A stretch of DNA of 64,000 nucleotides from Mesorhizobium sp. PAMC28654 (lineage in GTDB: Bacteria; Pseudomonadota; Alphaproteobacteria; Rhizobiales; Rhizobiaceae): NCBI RefSeq assembly GCF_020616515.1, contig NZ_CP085135.1:2356001-2420000 (forward strand), given 5' to 3'. The notes beneath the pieces are model-generated. The model saw nothing but the letters and a program-made list of their open reading frames with translations, did not search any database and was not told the DNA's origin. This document shows positions 55,091 to 63,391 of this stretch, in pieces. The position numbers were made by a program, and so were the translations under genes. Positions within the stretch are counted from its first letter, which is position 1; each line of letters starts with the position of its first letter.

Positions 55091-56067
55091 TGGATCTTCT
55101 CGGCTACGGAGCGTTCTTCCTGACGACCGCGCTGATGTTTTCGCTGATCACGCTCGGGCTCAATCTGCAGTGGGGGCTGACCGGCCTTTTCAATGTCGGC
55201 CTCGCCGGCTTCGTCGCGATCGGCGCCTACACTTCCGCTTTGTTGACCACGCCGGAAGACGTCGCCCGGCTGGGAGGCTTCGGCCTGCCGATCATCATCG
55301 GCTGGCTTGGCGCGATGATCGTTGGCGGCATCGCGGCCGCCATCACCGGCATGGCCACCCTGCGCCTGAGATCGGACTATCTGGCGATCACCACATTCGG
55401 CGTCGCCGTCGTCGTGCAACTCGTCGCGCTGAATGCCCAGAGGCTGACCGGCGGCCCCTTCGGCATCGGCTTCATCCCGCGCCCCTTCGGCGAGCTTGCC
55501 GAAACGCCCCTGCTGTTCAACCTGTCAAACCTTGCCGTGGTTTCGGCGGTGACGCTTATCGTCTATCTGGCGCTGGAACATCTGTCGCGCAGCCCTTGGG
55601 GGCGCGTGCTGAAGGCACTGCGCGAGGATGAACGGGCGGCGATATCGTTGGGCAAGAGCGCACGGTTCTACCGTGTCCAGGCCTTCGCCGTCGGCGGCGC
55701 GATCATGGCGCTGGCCGGTGCCTTGCAGGCGCATTTCATCGGCTTCATCGCACCCGACAATTACCTGCCGATCCTGACCTTCCAGGTCTGGGTGATGCTG
55801 ATCGTCGGCGGCTCGGGCAGCAACAAGGGCGCCATCATCGGCAGCATCCTAGTCTGGGCGATATGGGCCGGATCCGGAGCCGTGACGAGCGTTCTGGTCC
55901 CTCCCGAGCAGCAAGCGCGCGCGGCGGCCCTGCAGATCGCCGCTATTGGTGTGATGCTGTGCGTCATTCTTCTGGTCAGGCCGGGCGGCCTTTTCGGCGA
56001 CATGCCGCGACGCGCACGGTTCGGCAAAGCCGCGAAAGCGGTCGCGGGCGAAGGCACCGTCAAGTGA
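55090..56067 (+). CDS. Branched-chain-type ABC permease, LivM class
   Basis: Permease of 325 residues beginning MDLLGYGAFFLTTALMFSLITLGLNLQWGLTGLFNVGLAGFVAIGAY. It has the LivM core LRLRSDYLAITTFGVAVVVQL, the coupling loop SPWGRVLKALREDERAAISLGKSARFYRVQAFAVGG and a conserved VWVMLIVGGSGSNKGAIIGS. ATG at 55090 shares its first base with the livH stop; a longer upstream frame is not needed. The GTGA at 56064 starts the oxidoreductase. Confidence 0.92.
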   Translation: MDLLGYGAFFLTTALMFSLITLGLNLQWGLTGLFNVGLAGFVAIGAYTSALLTTPEDVARLGGFGLPIIIGWLGAMIVGGIAAAITGMATLRLRSDYLAITTFGVAVVVQLVALNAQRLTGGPFGIGFIPRPFGELAETPLLFNLSNLAVVSAVTLIVYLALEHLSRSPWGRVLKALREDERAAISLGKSARFYRVQAFAVGGAIMALAGALQAHFIGFIAPDNYLPILTFQVWVMLIVGGSGSNKGAIIGSILVWAIWAGSGAVTSVLVPPEQQARAAALQIAAIGVMLCVILLVRPGGLFGDMPRRARFGKAAKAVAGEGTVK

Positions 56068-57371
56068 CGCAAGACATGGCCGGTTCCAGAACGGATAGCC
56101 TATCGCTCTGGCATGCCGTCAGCCGTGAGCGCCGCAAGCGGCCTGCTCTCGCGGGTGCTCTCGATGTCGACCTGGCAATTGTCGGCGGTGGCTTTTCCGG
56201 CCTTTCGACGGCTTTGCATGCCGCCGAAAAAGGCCGCTCCGTCGCCGTTCTCGAAGCGGAGATCATCGCTTGGGGCGCAACCGGCAGAAATGCCGGCTTC
56301 GTCGTGCCGAACTTCGCCAGGATGGACCCCGTCAATATCATCGCTCAACTCGGTCCAGAACGCGGCGAGCGCCTGATCGATTTCGCCGCGGGCAGCGCCG
56401 ACCTCGTCTTCGATCTGATCAAGCGGCACGGCATTGCGTGCGACGCGCTCCAGAACGGATGGATACAGCCGGCGCATTCCCCTTCTGCCCTGGAGAAGGT
56501 CAAGTCACGCGCCGACCAGTGGGCGCGGCGCGGCAGGCCGGCCGTCGCGCTGAACGAAGGGGAGACCGAGGCGCTGACGGGCGCGCGCGGGTACATCGGT
56601 GGTTGGATGGACCGCTCAGGCGGCGTCCTCAACCCGGTCGAATATGCTGGTGGTCTCGCCGACGCGGCGGAAAAGGCCGGCGCGCGGATATTCGAGCATT
56701 CGCGGGTCATGTCGATCGACAGGATAGCGGACGGCTGGATGCTGAAAACAGCGGCGGGATCGGTGCGCGCCGGAAAGGTGCTGATCGCCACCAACGCCTA
56801 TGGCGGGCCGCTCAACCCGACGCTCGCGCGTACCTACTTTCCGCTGAAGGTTTTCCAGATCGCGACCGCGCCGCTGCCCAGCGCGATACGCAGCCGGCTG
56901 CTTCCCGGCGGGCAAGGCGTCGGCGACACCAGGCGCAACCTTTTCACCTTCCGCTTCGATAGCGCGAACCGGCTGATATCAGGCGGCATGCATGTCTTCG
57001 GCGCCGGCGCTGATGCGCGGGTGCCGCAGACGATCTGGCGGCGGCTTGGCAGGCATCTCGATTTGCCCGAACTGCCGCCACTCGAATATAGCTGGTCGGG
57101 AATGGCCGCCGTCGAACCCGACTTCCTGCCCCACCTCGTCGATCTCGGGCCAGGATTGATCGCGGGCTTTGCCTGCAATGGACGCGGCATCGCGATGACC
57201 ACGGCCACGGGCAAGGTGCTGGCGGACTGGGCCGATGGCGCGAATGCCAGGGATTTGCCGCTTCCGTTCGCGCCGCCGTCGCCGATCCCGTTCCACGGCC
57301 TGCTACGGCACGCGCCAAACATGCTGCTGCCCTGGAGCATGCTGCGCGACCGGCTGGACGCGGCGGCATAG
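56064..57371 (+). CDS. FAD-dependent oxidoreductase (DAO family)
   Basis: Amine/amino-acid oxidoreductase-like flavoprotein of 435 residues. The FAD dinucleotide motif is VDLAIVGGGFSGLSTALHAAEKG (GGGFSG at 41-46), followed by WGATGRNAGFVVPNF, VLIATNAYGGPLNP and a C-terminal GPGLIAGFACNGRGIAMTTATGKVLADWADG. This layout resembles PuuB/OrdL-type enzymes that oxidise gamma-glutamyl or N-substituted amines. Start is GTG 56064 overlapping livM (ATG 56076 possible). Being last in the importer operon, it probably acts first on the imported compound. Confidence 0.88.
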   Translation: MTQDMAGSRTDSLSLWHAVSRERRKRPALAGALDVDLAIVGGGFSGLSTALHAAEKGRSVAVLEAEIIAWGATGRNAGFVVPNFARMDPVNIIAQLGPERGERLIDFAAGSADLVFDLIKRHGIACDALQNGWIQPAHSPSALEKVKSRADQWARRGRPAVALNEGETEALTGARGYIGGWMDRSGGVLNPVEYAGGLADAAEKAGARIFEHSRVMSIDRIADGWMLKTAAGSVRAGKVLIATNAYGGPLNPTLARTYFPLKVFQIATAPLPSAIRSRLLPGGQGVGDTRRNLFTFRFDSANRLISGGMHVFGAGADARVPQTIWRRLGRHLDLPELPPLEYSWSGMAAVEPDFLPHLVDLGPGLIAGFACNGRGIAMTTATGKVLADWADGANARDLPLPFAPPSPIPFHGLLRHAPNMLLPWSMLRDRLDAAA

Positions 57372-57425
57372 CTACCGAGGCATCCGCACAGCCAGGATGC
57401 GTCGATCGGTGCGAGCGGGGTCGCC

Positions 57426-58118
57426 CTATCCGCCGAGATAAAGCCGGTGCAGTTCGTCCGGCGACTTGAGCAGTTGCATGCAATCGCCGTCATGGACGAC
57501 GCGGCCACGCCGCATCACATAGGCGCGGTTGCCGATCGAAAGGGCCAGTGCGGCGAACTGCTCGACCAGCAGCACCGCCAGGCCATTGTCGGCGAGCTTG
57601 CGCACGGCGCTCATCAGCCGCGTGACGATGACCGGCGCCAGCCCTGCCGACATCTCGTCGATGAGCAGCACCTTGGGCCGTGTCAGAAGCGCGCGTGCGA
57701 TGACCAGCATCTGCTGCTCGCCGCCCGACAGAAGGCTGGCCTTGACCGTGCGGCGCTGCACCAGCTCCGGAAACAGCGCATAGGCCTCAGTGAGGTCGGA
57801 CCCAGCGTGCAGACTGACCCTGAGGTTCTCCTCGGTGGTGAGTTGGCGGAACACAGTGCGCCCTTGCTCGACATGGGCCAGCCCTTCGCGCGAGCGCACG
57901 CCCGGCCGCGCTTTCTGGATCTCGCGGCCATCGATGGCAATCGAGCCGCCGGCAATCGGGATGATGCCCGACAGGCCTTCGAGCAGCGTCGTCTTGCCGG
58001 CACCGTTGGCGCCGAGCACCACACTGATGGCGCCACTTTCGACCGATATGTCGAGCGACGACACGACAGGCAGCTCGGCGCGGTTGATCGAGAGGTTGGA
58101 AACGATGAGCTTGCTCAT
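57426..58118 (-). CDS. Branched-chain-type ABC ATPase, LivF class (second system)
   Basis: ATPase of 230 residues with Walker A GANGAGKTT (36-44), HVEQGRTVFRQLTTEENLRVSL, signature LLSGGEQQML and Walker B VLLIDEMSAGLAP (Glu-Met where Glu-Pro is usual). Its start at 58118 overlaps the upstream fused gene by 4 bases. It is convergent with the first system's oxidoreductase gene. Minus-strand order is binding protein, LivH, LivM-LivG fusion, LivF. Confidence 0.9.
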   Translation of the reverse strand: MSKLIVSNLSINRAELPVVSSLDISVESGAISVVLGANGAGKTTLLEGLSGIIPIAGGSIAIDGREIQKARPGVRSREGLAHVEQGRTVFRQLTTEENLRVSLHAGSDLTEAYALFPELVQRRTVKASLLSGGEQQMLVIARALLTRPKVLLIDEMSAGLAPVIVTRLMSAVRKLADNGLAVLLVEQFAALALSIGNRAYVMRRGRVVHDGDCMQLLKSPDELHRLYLGG

Positions 58119-58644
58119 GCCGCGACGCTCTCTTCCTCGATACCGAGATAGGCTTTTTTCACCGAACCCTGGTCGAGCACCTTGGCCGGTGGGCCGGACG
58201 CGATGACGCGGCCGAAGTCCAGCACGGTGACCTCCGAGCAAACCGTCCGCACCAGATCCATGTCGTGCTCGACCAGCAGCACCGCCGACCCGAACAGCTT
58301 TGGGATCTCGGCGATGCGTTGCCCGAGCCGGAATGTCTCCTCATGCGACTGGCCGGCCGCCGGCTCGTCGAGCAGCACCACGGCTGGACGCGCGGCGACC
58401 ACGCCGGCGACATCGAGCAGGCGCCTGGTGCCGGCATCAACCGAGACCACCAGCGTGTCTGGATCGGGACAATCGAGCCAGCCGAGGATCGCCTTGGTCT
58501 CGCTCGCCGACAGGCCCTTGGCCGCCAGCGCCAGATAGCCGCCGACGGTGAGCTCCGGCGCGATGCGGTTGGTCTGCCAGGTCCGGCGCACACCCTCGCG
58601 GGCACGCAGATGGACTTGCTTCGGTAAAGTGGAGAGCGGGTTGC

Positions 58645-59505
58645 TCATTCGGCGGCGTTTCGCTCGAACTGCATCGGGCTGATGTAGTCGAGCGCGGAAT
58701 GCCGCCGGATGGGATTGTAGAAGCCGTCGATATATCGGGCAATGGCGGCTTGGGCATCGGCGCGGGTAAGGAAAGAGGTGCGCCAGATCAGTTCAGTTTT
58801 CAGCGTCTTGAAGAATGTTTCGACCATGGCGTTATCAAAGCAATTGCCCTTGCCTGACATTGAGATGATGACGCCGGCGGCACGCAATTCGGCTTGGTAG
58901 TCGATAGAACAATATTGGCTGCCGCGGTCGGAGTGGTGAATGAGGCCGGGTTCCGGCTGCCGCATGACGAACGCCTTGTTGAGCGCTGCCAGAGCCAGGC
59001 TGCGGTGTAGCCGGTTGCCAGCAGCCCAGCCAACGACCTTGCGGGCAAACAGATCGATGACGACAGCAAGGTACAACCAGCCCTCCCGCGTCCAGATGTA
59101 GGAGATGTCGGCACCCCATTTCTGGTTGGGACCAGTGGCGGCAAAATCCTGGTCGATGACATTGGGGGCAACCGGAAAGGCGTGTTCGCTGTCCGTCGTG
59201 CGCTTGAACCGCCGCTTCTGTCTTGCCTGGAGGCCATTCTCCCGCATCAGACGCGCCGTTCGTCGCCGGCCAATGGCAAAGCCATTGTCTTGCAGTTCCC
59301 GCGTCATGCGCGGGCTACCATAGGTTCCGTTCGACAGCGCGAACGACGATCGCACATGCGCCAGCATTATCATGTCGTCGCGCTGCCGGCGGCACGCCGG
59401 CCGGCGCCCCCAGGCAAAGTAGCCGCTCGGGCTGACACCCAGCGTCGCGCACAAACGGTCCACAGGGAAATCCTTCTTCGCCTGGTCGATGAGCGCGAAC
59501 CTCAC
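58645..59505 (-). CDS. IS3-family transposase OrfB (copy 3)
   Basis: Identical to the copy 1 and 2 proteins, 286 residues, DDE residues intact. Confidence 0.94.
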   Translation of the reverse strand: MRFALIDQAKKDFPVDRLCATLGVSPSGYFAWGRRPACRRQRDDMIMLAHVRSSFALSNGTYGSPRMTRELQDNGFAIGRRRTARLMRENGLQARQKRRFKRTTDSEHAFPVAPNVIDQDFAATGPNQKWGADISYIWTREGWLYLAVVIDLFARKVVGWAAGNRLHRSLALAALNKAFVMRQPEPGLIHHSDRGSQYCSIDYQAELRAAGVIISMSGKGNCFDNAMVETFFKTLKTELIWRTSFLTRADAQAAIARYIDGFYNPIRRHSALDYISPMQFERNAAE

Positions 59506-59795
59506 CGACTTCCCTCCTTGACGAAAAAAGCCGTCGCCCGTTTCAAGATATCCCGCTCCTGCCGAAGGATTTCATTCTCCCGCCGCAGCCGTTTCAATTC
59601 AGCGGCGACATCAGCATCAGGCGGACGCCCAGGATCGCCCATCTCACGATCCAGCTGCCGACCCATCCATCGCGTCAGCGTCGAGAAACCAACACCAAGA
59701 TCCTCCGCGATCTGCCGCTTCGTCCGACCGCTCGTTCGCACAAGGCCAACCGCCTCCGCCTTGAACGCATCCGTAAACTGTCTCTGTTTCGTCAT
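59502..59795 (-). CDS. IS3-family transposase OrfA (copy 3)
   Basis: Identical to the copy 1 and 2 proteins, 97 residues, overlapping orfB by 4 bases. Confidence 0.93.
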   Translation of the reverse strand: MTKQRQFTDAFKAEAVGLVRTSGRTKRQIAEDLGVGFSTLTRWMGRQLDREMGDPGRPPDADVAAELKRLRRENEILRQERDILKRATAFFVKEGSR

Positions 59796-61056
59796 CGAGG
59801 TCGCCTTTCATCAGAAGGAAACTCTCCACTTTTTCGGGGCAAGTCCAAGATGCGCGGGCATGCCTTCGAGCGGCTTGCCGCCCAGTTTGATGCTGCCCTC
59901 ATAGCTCGACAAGAAGCCGGCGACGGCATCGATGAAGGTCGACTTGCCGGCGCCATTGGGGCCGATCAAGCCGGCGACGGTGCCGGCGGCAACCGTCAGG
60001 CTGACGCCGTCGAGCGCCACCACGCTGCCGTAGCGCACAGTCAGCTTGTCAATGCTGAGCGCCGGGCCGGCCGCGCGGCTTACCAGGGCGGGCAGATCGC
60101 CTGCCGGCGCCGATGCAGCCGCCTTCACGCGTGCCGGCAAAAGCTTGCGCAACTGCCGGCGAAAGGCCTCGCTCATCGTCTCGCCGGTCGACAGCGCCTG
60201 CGTGGCGCCGATGGCGAACAGTACATTGCCGATGTCCTGCGGCAGGTCGAGCCGGCGCAGGATTTCGGGGAACATGACGACCAGCAGCCCGCCGATGATG
60301 GCGCCTTCGGCGAAATGCGCGCCGGTCATCACCGCCACGGCGTAAAGTGACAGCGACTGCATCATGCTGAAATTCTCGGAGACCAGCGTGCCGAGATAGC
60401 CGGCGAGCAGGCCGCCGGAAATGCCGGCGATAAAGGCTGAGATGGCGAAGGCCGACAGCTTGGCGGTGGCGATGCTGACGCCGTGGGCTGCTGCCGCGCG
60501 CTCGGAATGGCGCACCGCCAGCCAGGAAGCGCCAAGCCGCGAGCGGCTGAGGATTTCGAGCGCGACTGCAATGGTGACGTAAAACAGCAGCACGAAGATG
60601 AAATAGCCCTCGTCGCTGTCGAACAGTTCCGGTCGCAGCACCTGCAGGAAATCGGTCTGGCCGGGATAAGTCATGGTCGCCAGGATGGTGTCGAAGGCGG
60701 TGGCGAAGGACAGCGTGACGATGGCGAGGTTGATGCCGCGTAGTCGCAGCGCCGGCAGGCCGATGGCGACGCCGAGCGGCACCGCCGCCAGCCCGCCGAT
60801 GAGGATCCAGACAGGCAAGCCGCCCGGCGCTTCGGCAAGGTTAAGATAGCCGACTGTCCAGGCGCCCACGCCGGCAAACGACATCTGGCAGAGCGCGATC
60901 ATGCCGGTGCGGCCGGCGACGAGGCCCAGGCTCTGCAACGCGACGCCGGTGATCAGCACCGAGGTGGCCAGGAACACCCAGTAGGACGGCAGCAGGCCGG
61001 CGATCACGCCGCCAAGGACGATCGCTGCGATGATGACTATCAGCGAGGCCTTCAGA

Positions 61057-61926
61057 CTAGCGTGCTTCATCCCAACGGGCCTCCCGTTGCGACCAGAGCA
61101 GAACGGCGAGCACGACCAGGAACGGAATGGCGCTGCGGTACTGGCTGATGCTGTCGACCGAGCTTGCCATGCCTTCGACCAGCCCAAGCACGATGCCGCC
61201 GGCCAGCGTGCGCCAGAAGCTGCGGAACAGGCCGACAAGGGCCGCCGCCAGCGCCGGCACGACGAGCAGGCTGAGCGTCATGAAATTCGGCGAGCGCTGC
61301 GGCGCGATGATCATCAGCGCGAAGGTGGTGAAGGCGCCGGTCATGCCCCAGACCAGCAGCGACAGCAGCTGCACCCTGATGCCGAGCAGTTCGGCCGCCA
61401 TCGGCCGGTCGGCCAGCGCGCGCAGATTGAGCCCGACCTTGGTGTTGTTGAGGAACAGGTCGGCAAGGATGGTGAACAGCGCCGCCAGCCCGATCGTCAG
61501 CACCGAGGCGATCGTCACCTCGACGCCGGCCATGCGGAAGGCGGAGCCTGGAAACAGTTCCGGCATGTTATGCGGATGCTGGCCCCCGGTCAGCCGAAGC
61601 CCGATGGCGATGATGCCGACCAGCAGCGCCACGGTGACCGCCGCCTTGGTCGAGGCGCTGGCCTCTCCGAACCACCGTGTCATGATGTAGCCAATAAGAA
61701 CGCCGACCACCGTGCCGGCGGCGATGCCGGCCAGCACCAACGGCCAGATCGGAAAGCCGGCTTCATAGAGCACGATCAGCACGAAGGTTCCCGCCGTGCC
61801 GATCGCGGCGCCGGTGAAATTGACCACGGCGACCAGCCGGTAGGTGAAGACGGCGCAGACGCCGAGCAAGGCATAGGTACCTCCGGCTGCCAGTCCCGCC
61901 ACGGCGGATGTGAGCAATGCGTTCAT
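61057..61926 (-). CDS. Branched-chain-type ABC permease, LivH class (second system)
   Basis: Inner-membrane permease of 289 residues starting MNALLTSAVAGLAAGGTYALLGVCAVFTYRLVAVVNFTGAAIGTAG, which is LivH-like. The coupling segment is TKVGLNLRALADRPMAAELLGIRVQLLSL, and the C terminus is cytoplasmic and charged. It overlaps the fused LivM-LivG gene by 14 bases. The next upstream gene is the binding protein, separated by a composite repeat. Confidence 0.9.
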   Translation of the reverse strand: MNALLTSAVAGLAAGGTYALLGVCAVFTYRLVAVVNFTGAAIGTAGTFVLIVLYEAGFPIWPLVLAGIAAGTVVGVLIGYIMTRWFGEASASTKAAVTVALLVGIIAIGLRLTGGQHPHNMPELFPGSAFRMAGVEVTIASVLTIGLAALFTILADLFLNNTKVGLNLRALADRPMAAELLGIRVQLLSLLVWGMTGAFTTFALMIIAPQRSPNFMTLSLLVVPALAAALVGLFRSFWRTLAGGIVLGLVEGMASSVDSISQYRSAIPFLVVLAVLLWSQREARWDEAR

Positions 61927-61969
61927 CAGATGTCCTGGTTGAAAAATGGTCCGCCACACTTTCGAAGTC

Positions 61970-62152
61970 GGCGCCGCCCCTCATTGCCCTGCCGGGCATT
62001 TCTCCCCGTGTAGAGACGGGGAGAAAGAGGCTGTCCGCAACGCCAGCACTCTTCCTGCGGCGTTGGTGGTTGGCGAAACCGTCGACGACAGCGCCCTTCT
62101 CCCCGTCACTATACGGGGAGAGGATGCCGGCAGGCAGGTGAGGGGCAGCGCC
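61970..62152. repeat. Composite inverted repeat, second copy of the 40703 family
   Basis: Left arm 61970-62029 and right arm 62093-62152 are imperfect inverted copies, each with an inner palindrome (TCTCCCCGT...ACGGGGAGA) and a GCCCTGCCGGGCAT-like segment also seen at 40703. It fills most of the 242-base gap between the binding-protein and livH genes and could attenuate the downstream importer genes. Confidence 0.8.
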
Positions 62153-62168
62153 AACGCCGGAAAGACAT

Positions 62169-63353
62169 TCACTTTACCTGCGGCAGCACGACCCAGTCCG
62201 GCGTCTCGACCGTCCAGGCGCCCTTTTCCAGCTTCATCACCTTGGTCGCCTGCATCGGCGAGTGGACCTTGGCCTTGCCGAAGACGTAAGCGCTGCCGGA
62301 AAGCGGATTGGTGATCGGCTGCATATCGTGCAGCGCCTTGGTCACGCTTTCGCGCGTCACCTCGCCGTCAATGGAAGCCACCACCTTGAGGAACAGCTGG
62401 GCGGCGAGATAGCCGCCTTGCGAGAAGGCGGTCAGCGGCCGGCCGGCCTTCTGCATGTCGGCCACCCATTGCGCGTTGGCGGCCGAGCTCTTCTCGGTAA
62501 AGGGCTCCCATTCGGTGCCGACATAGATCGGCTGTTTGGTGTCGGCGAGCGCCGAGGCGACCTGCTCGGTGTAGCCCGGCGCCAGGAACAGCCAGTTGAT
62601 GCCGGTGATCTTCTGCGCATCGACCGTCTTGATCAGTTGCACAACCTGCGGTTCGACCTGGTTGGTCAGCACCGCGTCGCAGCCGGCGTCGCGCGCCTTG
62701 ATGACATAGGGCGTCAGATCGCCCTGGAAGGGCAGTGTCAGGTCGATGAGATGGATCTTCTTGCCCGAGATCTTCTCCCAGTTCTCGATCGCCTTCTTGT
62801 AGGCCTCCTGGGTGCCGCCGATGATGATGAAGAAGGCGCACAGCTTCTGGCTCTTCAGCTGATTGGCGGCGTAGTAGGCCATGGCGGTGGAGAGCGTGTA
62901 GGGTCCGACATTGACCGGCGCCACATTGGGCGAGGAGAAGCAGGCGGCGTCGACGCCGAGGCCCTGCACCGAGAGGATCTTCTTGCGGCTGTAGGTGGCG
63001 GAATTGACCGCGCAGTCGAGCAGGCTGCCCGAACCAACCAGCGCCACCGCTTCCTTGTTGTCGATCAGGTCGCGCGCCGCCTGCGCGGCCACCGCCGGAT
63101 CGGCCTTGTCGTCGGCGATGGTGTAATCGATCTTGCAGCCATTGATGCCGCCGGCGGCGTTGACGGCATCGAAGGCGGCCTTGGTCGCCTTCGGCACTTC
63201 ACTGAAATCGGCGGGACCGGTGATGGTCGACACCGCGCCGACCTTGATCGTCCCGTCCTTGCAGGTCGGGCCGGCGGCAGAAGCCGTCCCGATCATCGCG
63301 CCAAGGCTTATGCCGGCAAGTGCTGTTGCGAATAGGCTGGATTTCCACTGCAT
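62169..63353 (-). CDS. Branched-chain-amino-acid-type ABC substrate-binding protein (second system)
   Basis: Periplasmic binding protein of 394 residues with a signal peptide (MQWKSSLFATALAGISLGAMIGTASAA). The mature part starts PTCKDGTIKVGAVSTITGPADFSEVPKATKAAFDAVNAAGGINGCKIDYTIADDKADP, the LivJ-type opening. Several Cys residues are present (SGSLLDCAVNS, DAACFSS, KLCAFF), more than in most relatives. It is upstream of the second system's permease genes on the same strand. The ligand is unknown. Confidence 0.9.
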   Translation of the reverse strand: MQWKSSLFATALAGISLGAMIGTASAAGPTCKDGTIKVGAVSTITGPADFSEVPKATKAAFDAVNAAGGINGCKIDYTIADDKADPAVAAQAARDLIDNKEAVALVGSGSLLDCAVNSATYSRKKILSVQGLGVDAACFSSPNVAPVNVGPYTLSTAMAYYAANQLKSQKLCAFFIIIGGTQEAYKKAIENWEKISGKKIHLIDLTLPFQGDLTPYVIKARDAGCDAVLTNQVEPQVVQLIKTVDAQKITGINWLFLAPGYTEQVASALADTKQPIYVGTEWEPFTEKSSAANAQWVADMQKAGRPLTAFSQGGYLAAQLFLKVVASIDGEVTRESVTKALHDMQPITNPLSGSAYVFGKAKVHSPMQATKVMKLEKGAWTVETPDWVVLPQVK

Positions 63354-63391
63354 GTCCTACACTCCCATTTTTTCTTCATGCATTTTCAAGT

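Larger units (their letters stand above)
58611..59847 (-). mobile_element. IS3-family insertion sequence, copy 3 (1237 bp)
   Basis: Same ends, length and proteins as copies 1 and 2. The 3-bp duplication is AGA (58608-58610 and 59848-59850). It lies in the ATPase part of the LivM-LivG fusion gene, in the same orientation as that gene. Confidence 0.95.
58115..61070 (-). pseudogene. LivM-LivG fusion (permease plus ATPase), split by IS3 copy 3
   Basis: Fused importer subunit of 571 residues after repair. The permease part (~1-325) starts MKHASLKASLIVIIAAIV and includes GLVAGRTGMIALCQMSFAGVGAW and LRLRGINLAIVTLSFATAF. The ATPase part (~365-571) starts LSIDKLTVRYGSVVALDGVSL with Walker A GPNGAGKST, then breaks after GMPAHL at the insertion. 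Beyond it come RAREGVRRTWQTNR, Walker B VVLLDEPAAG and EHDMDLVR. Removing 58611-59847 and one AGA gives the seamless PAHLRARE. As written, the ATPase domain is cut between Walker A and the signature, so ATP hydrolysis should be lost. Confidence 0.92.
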
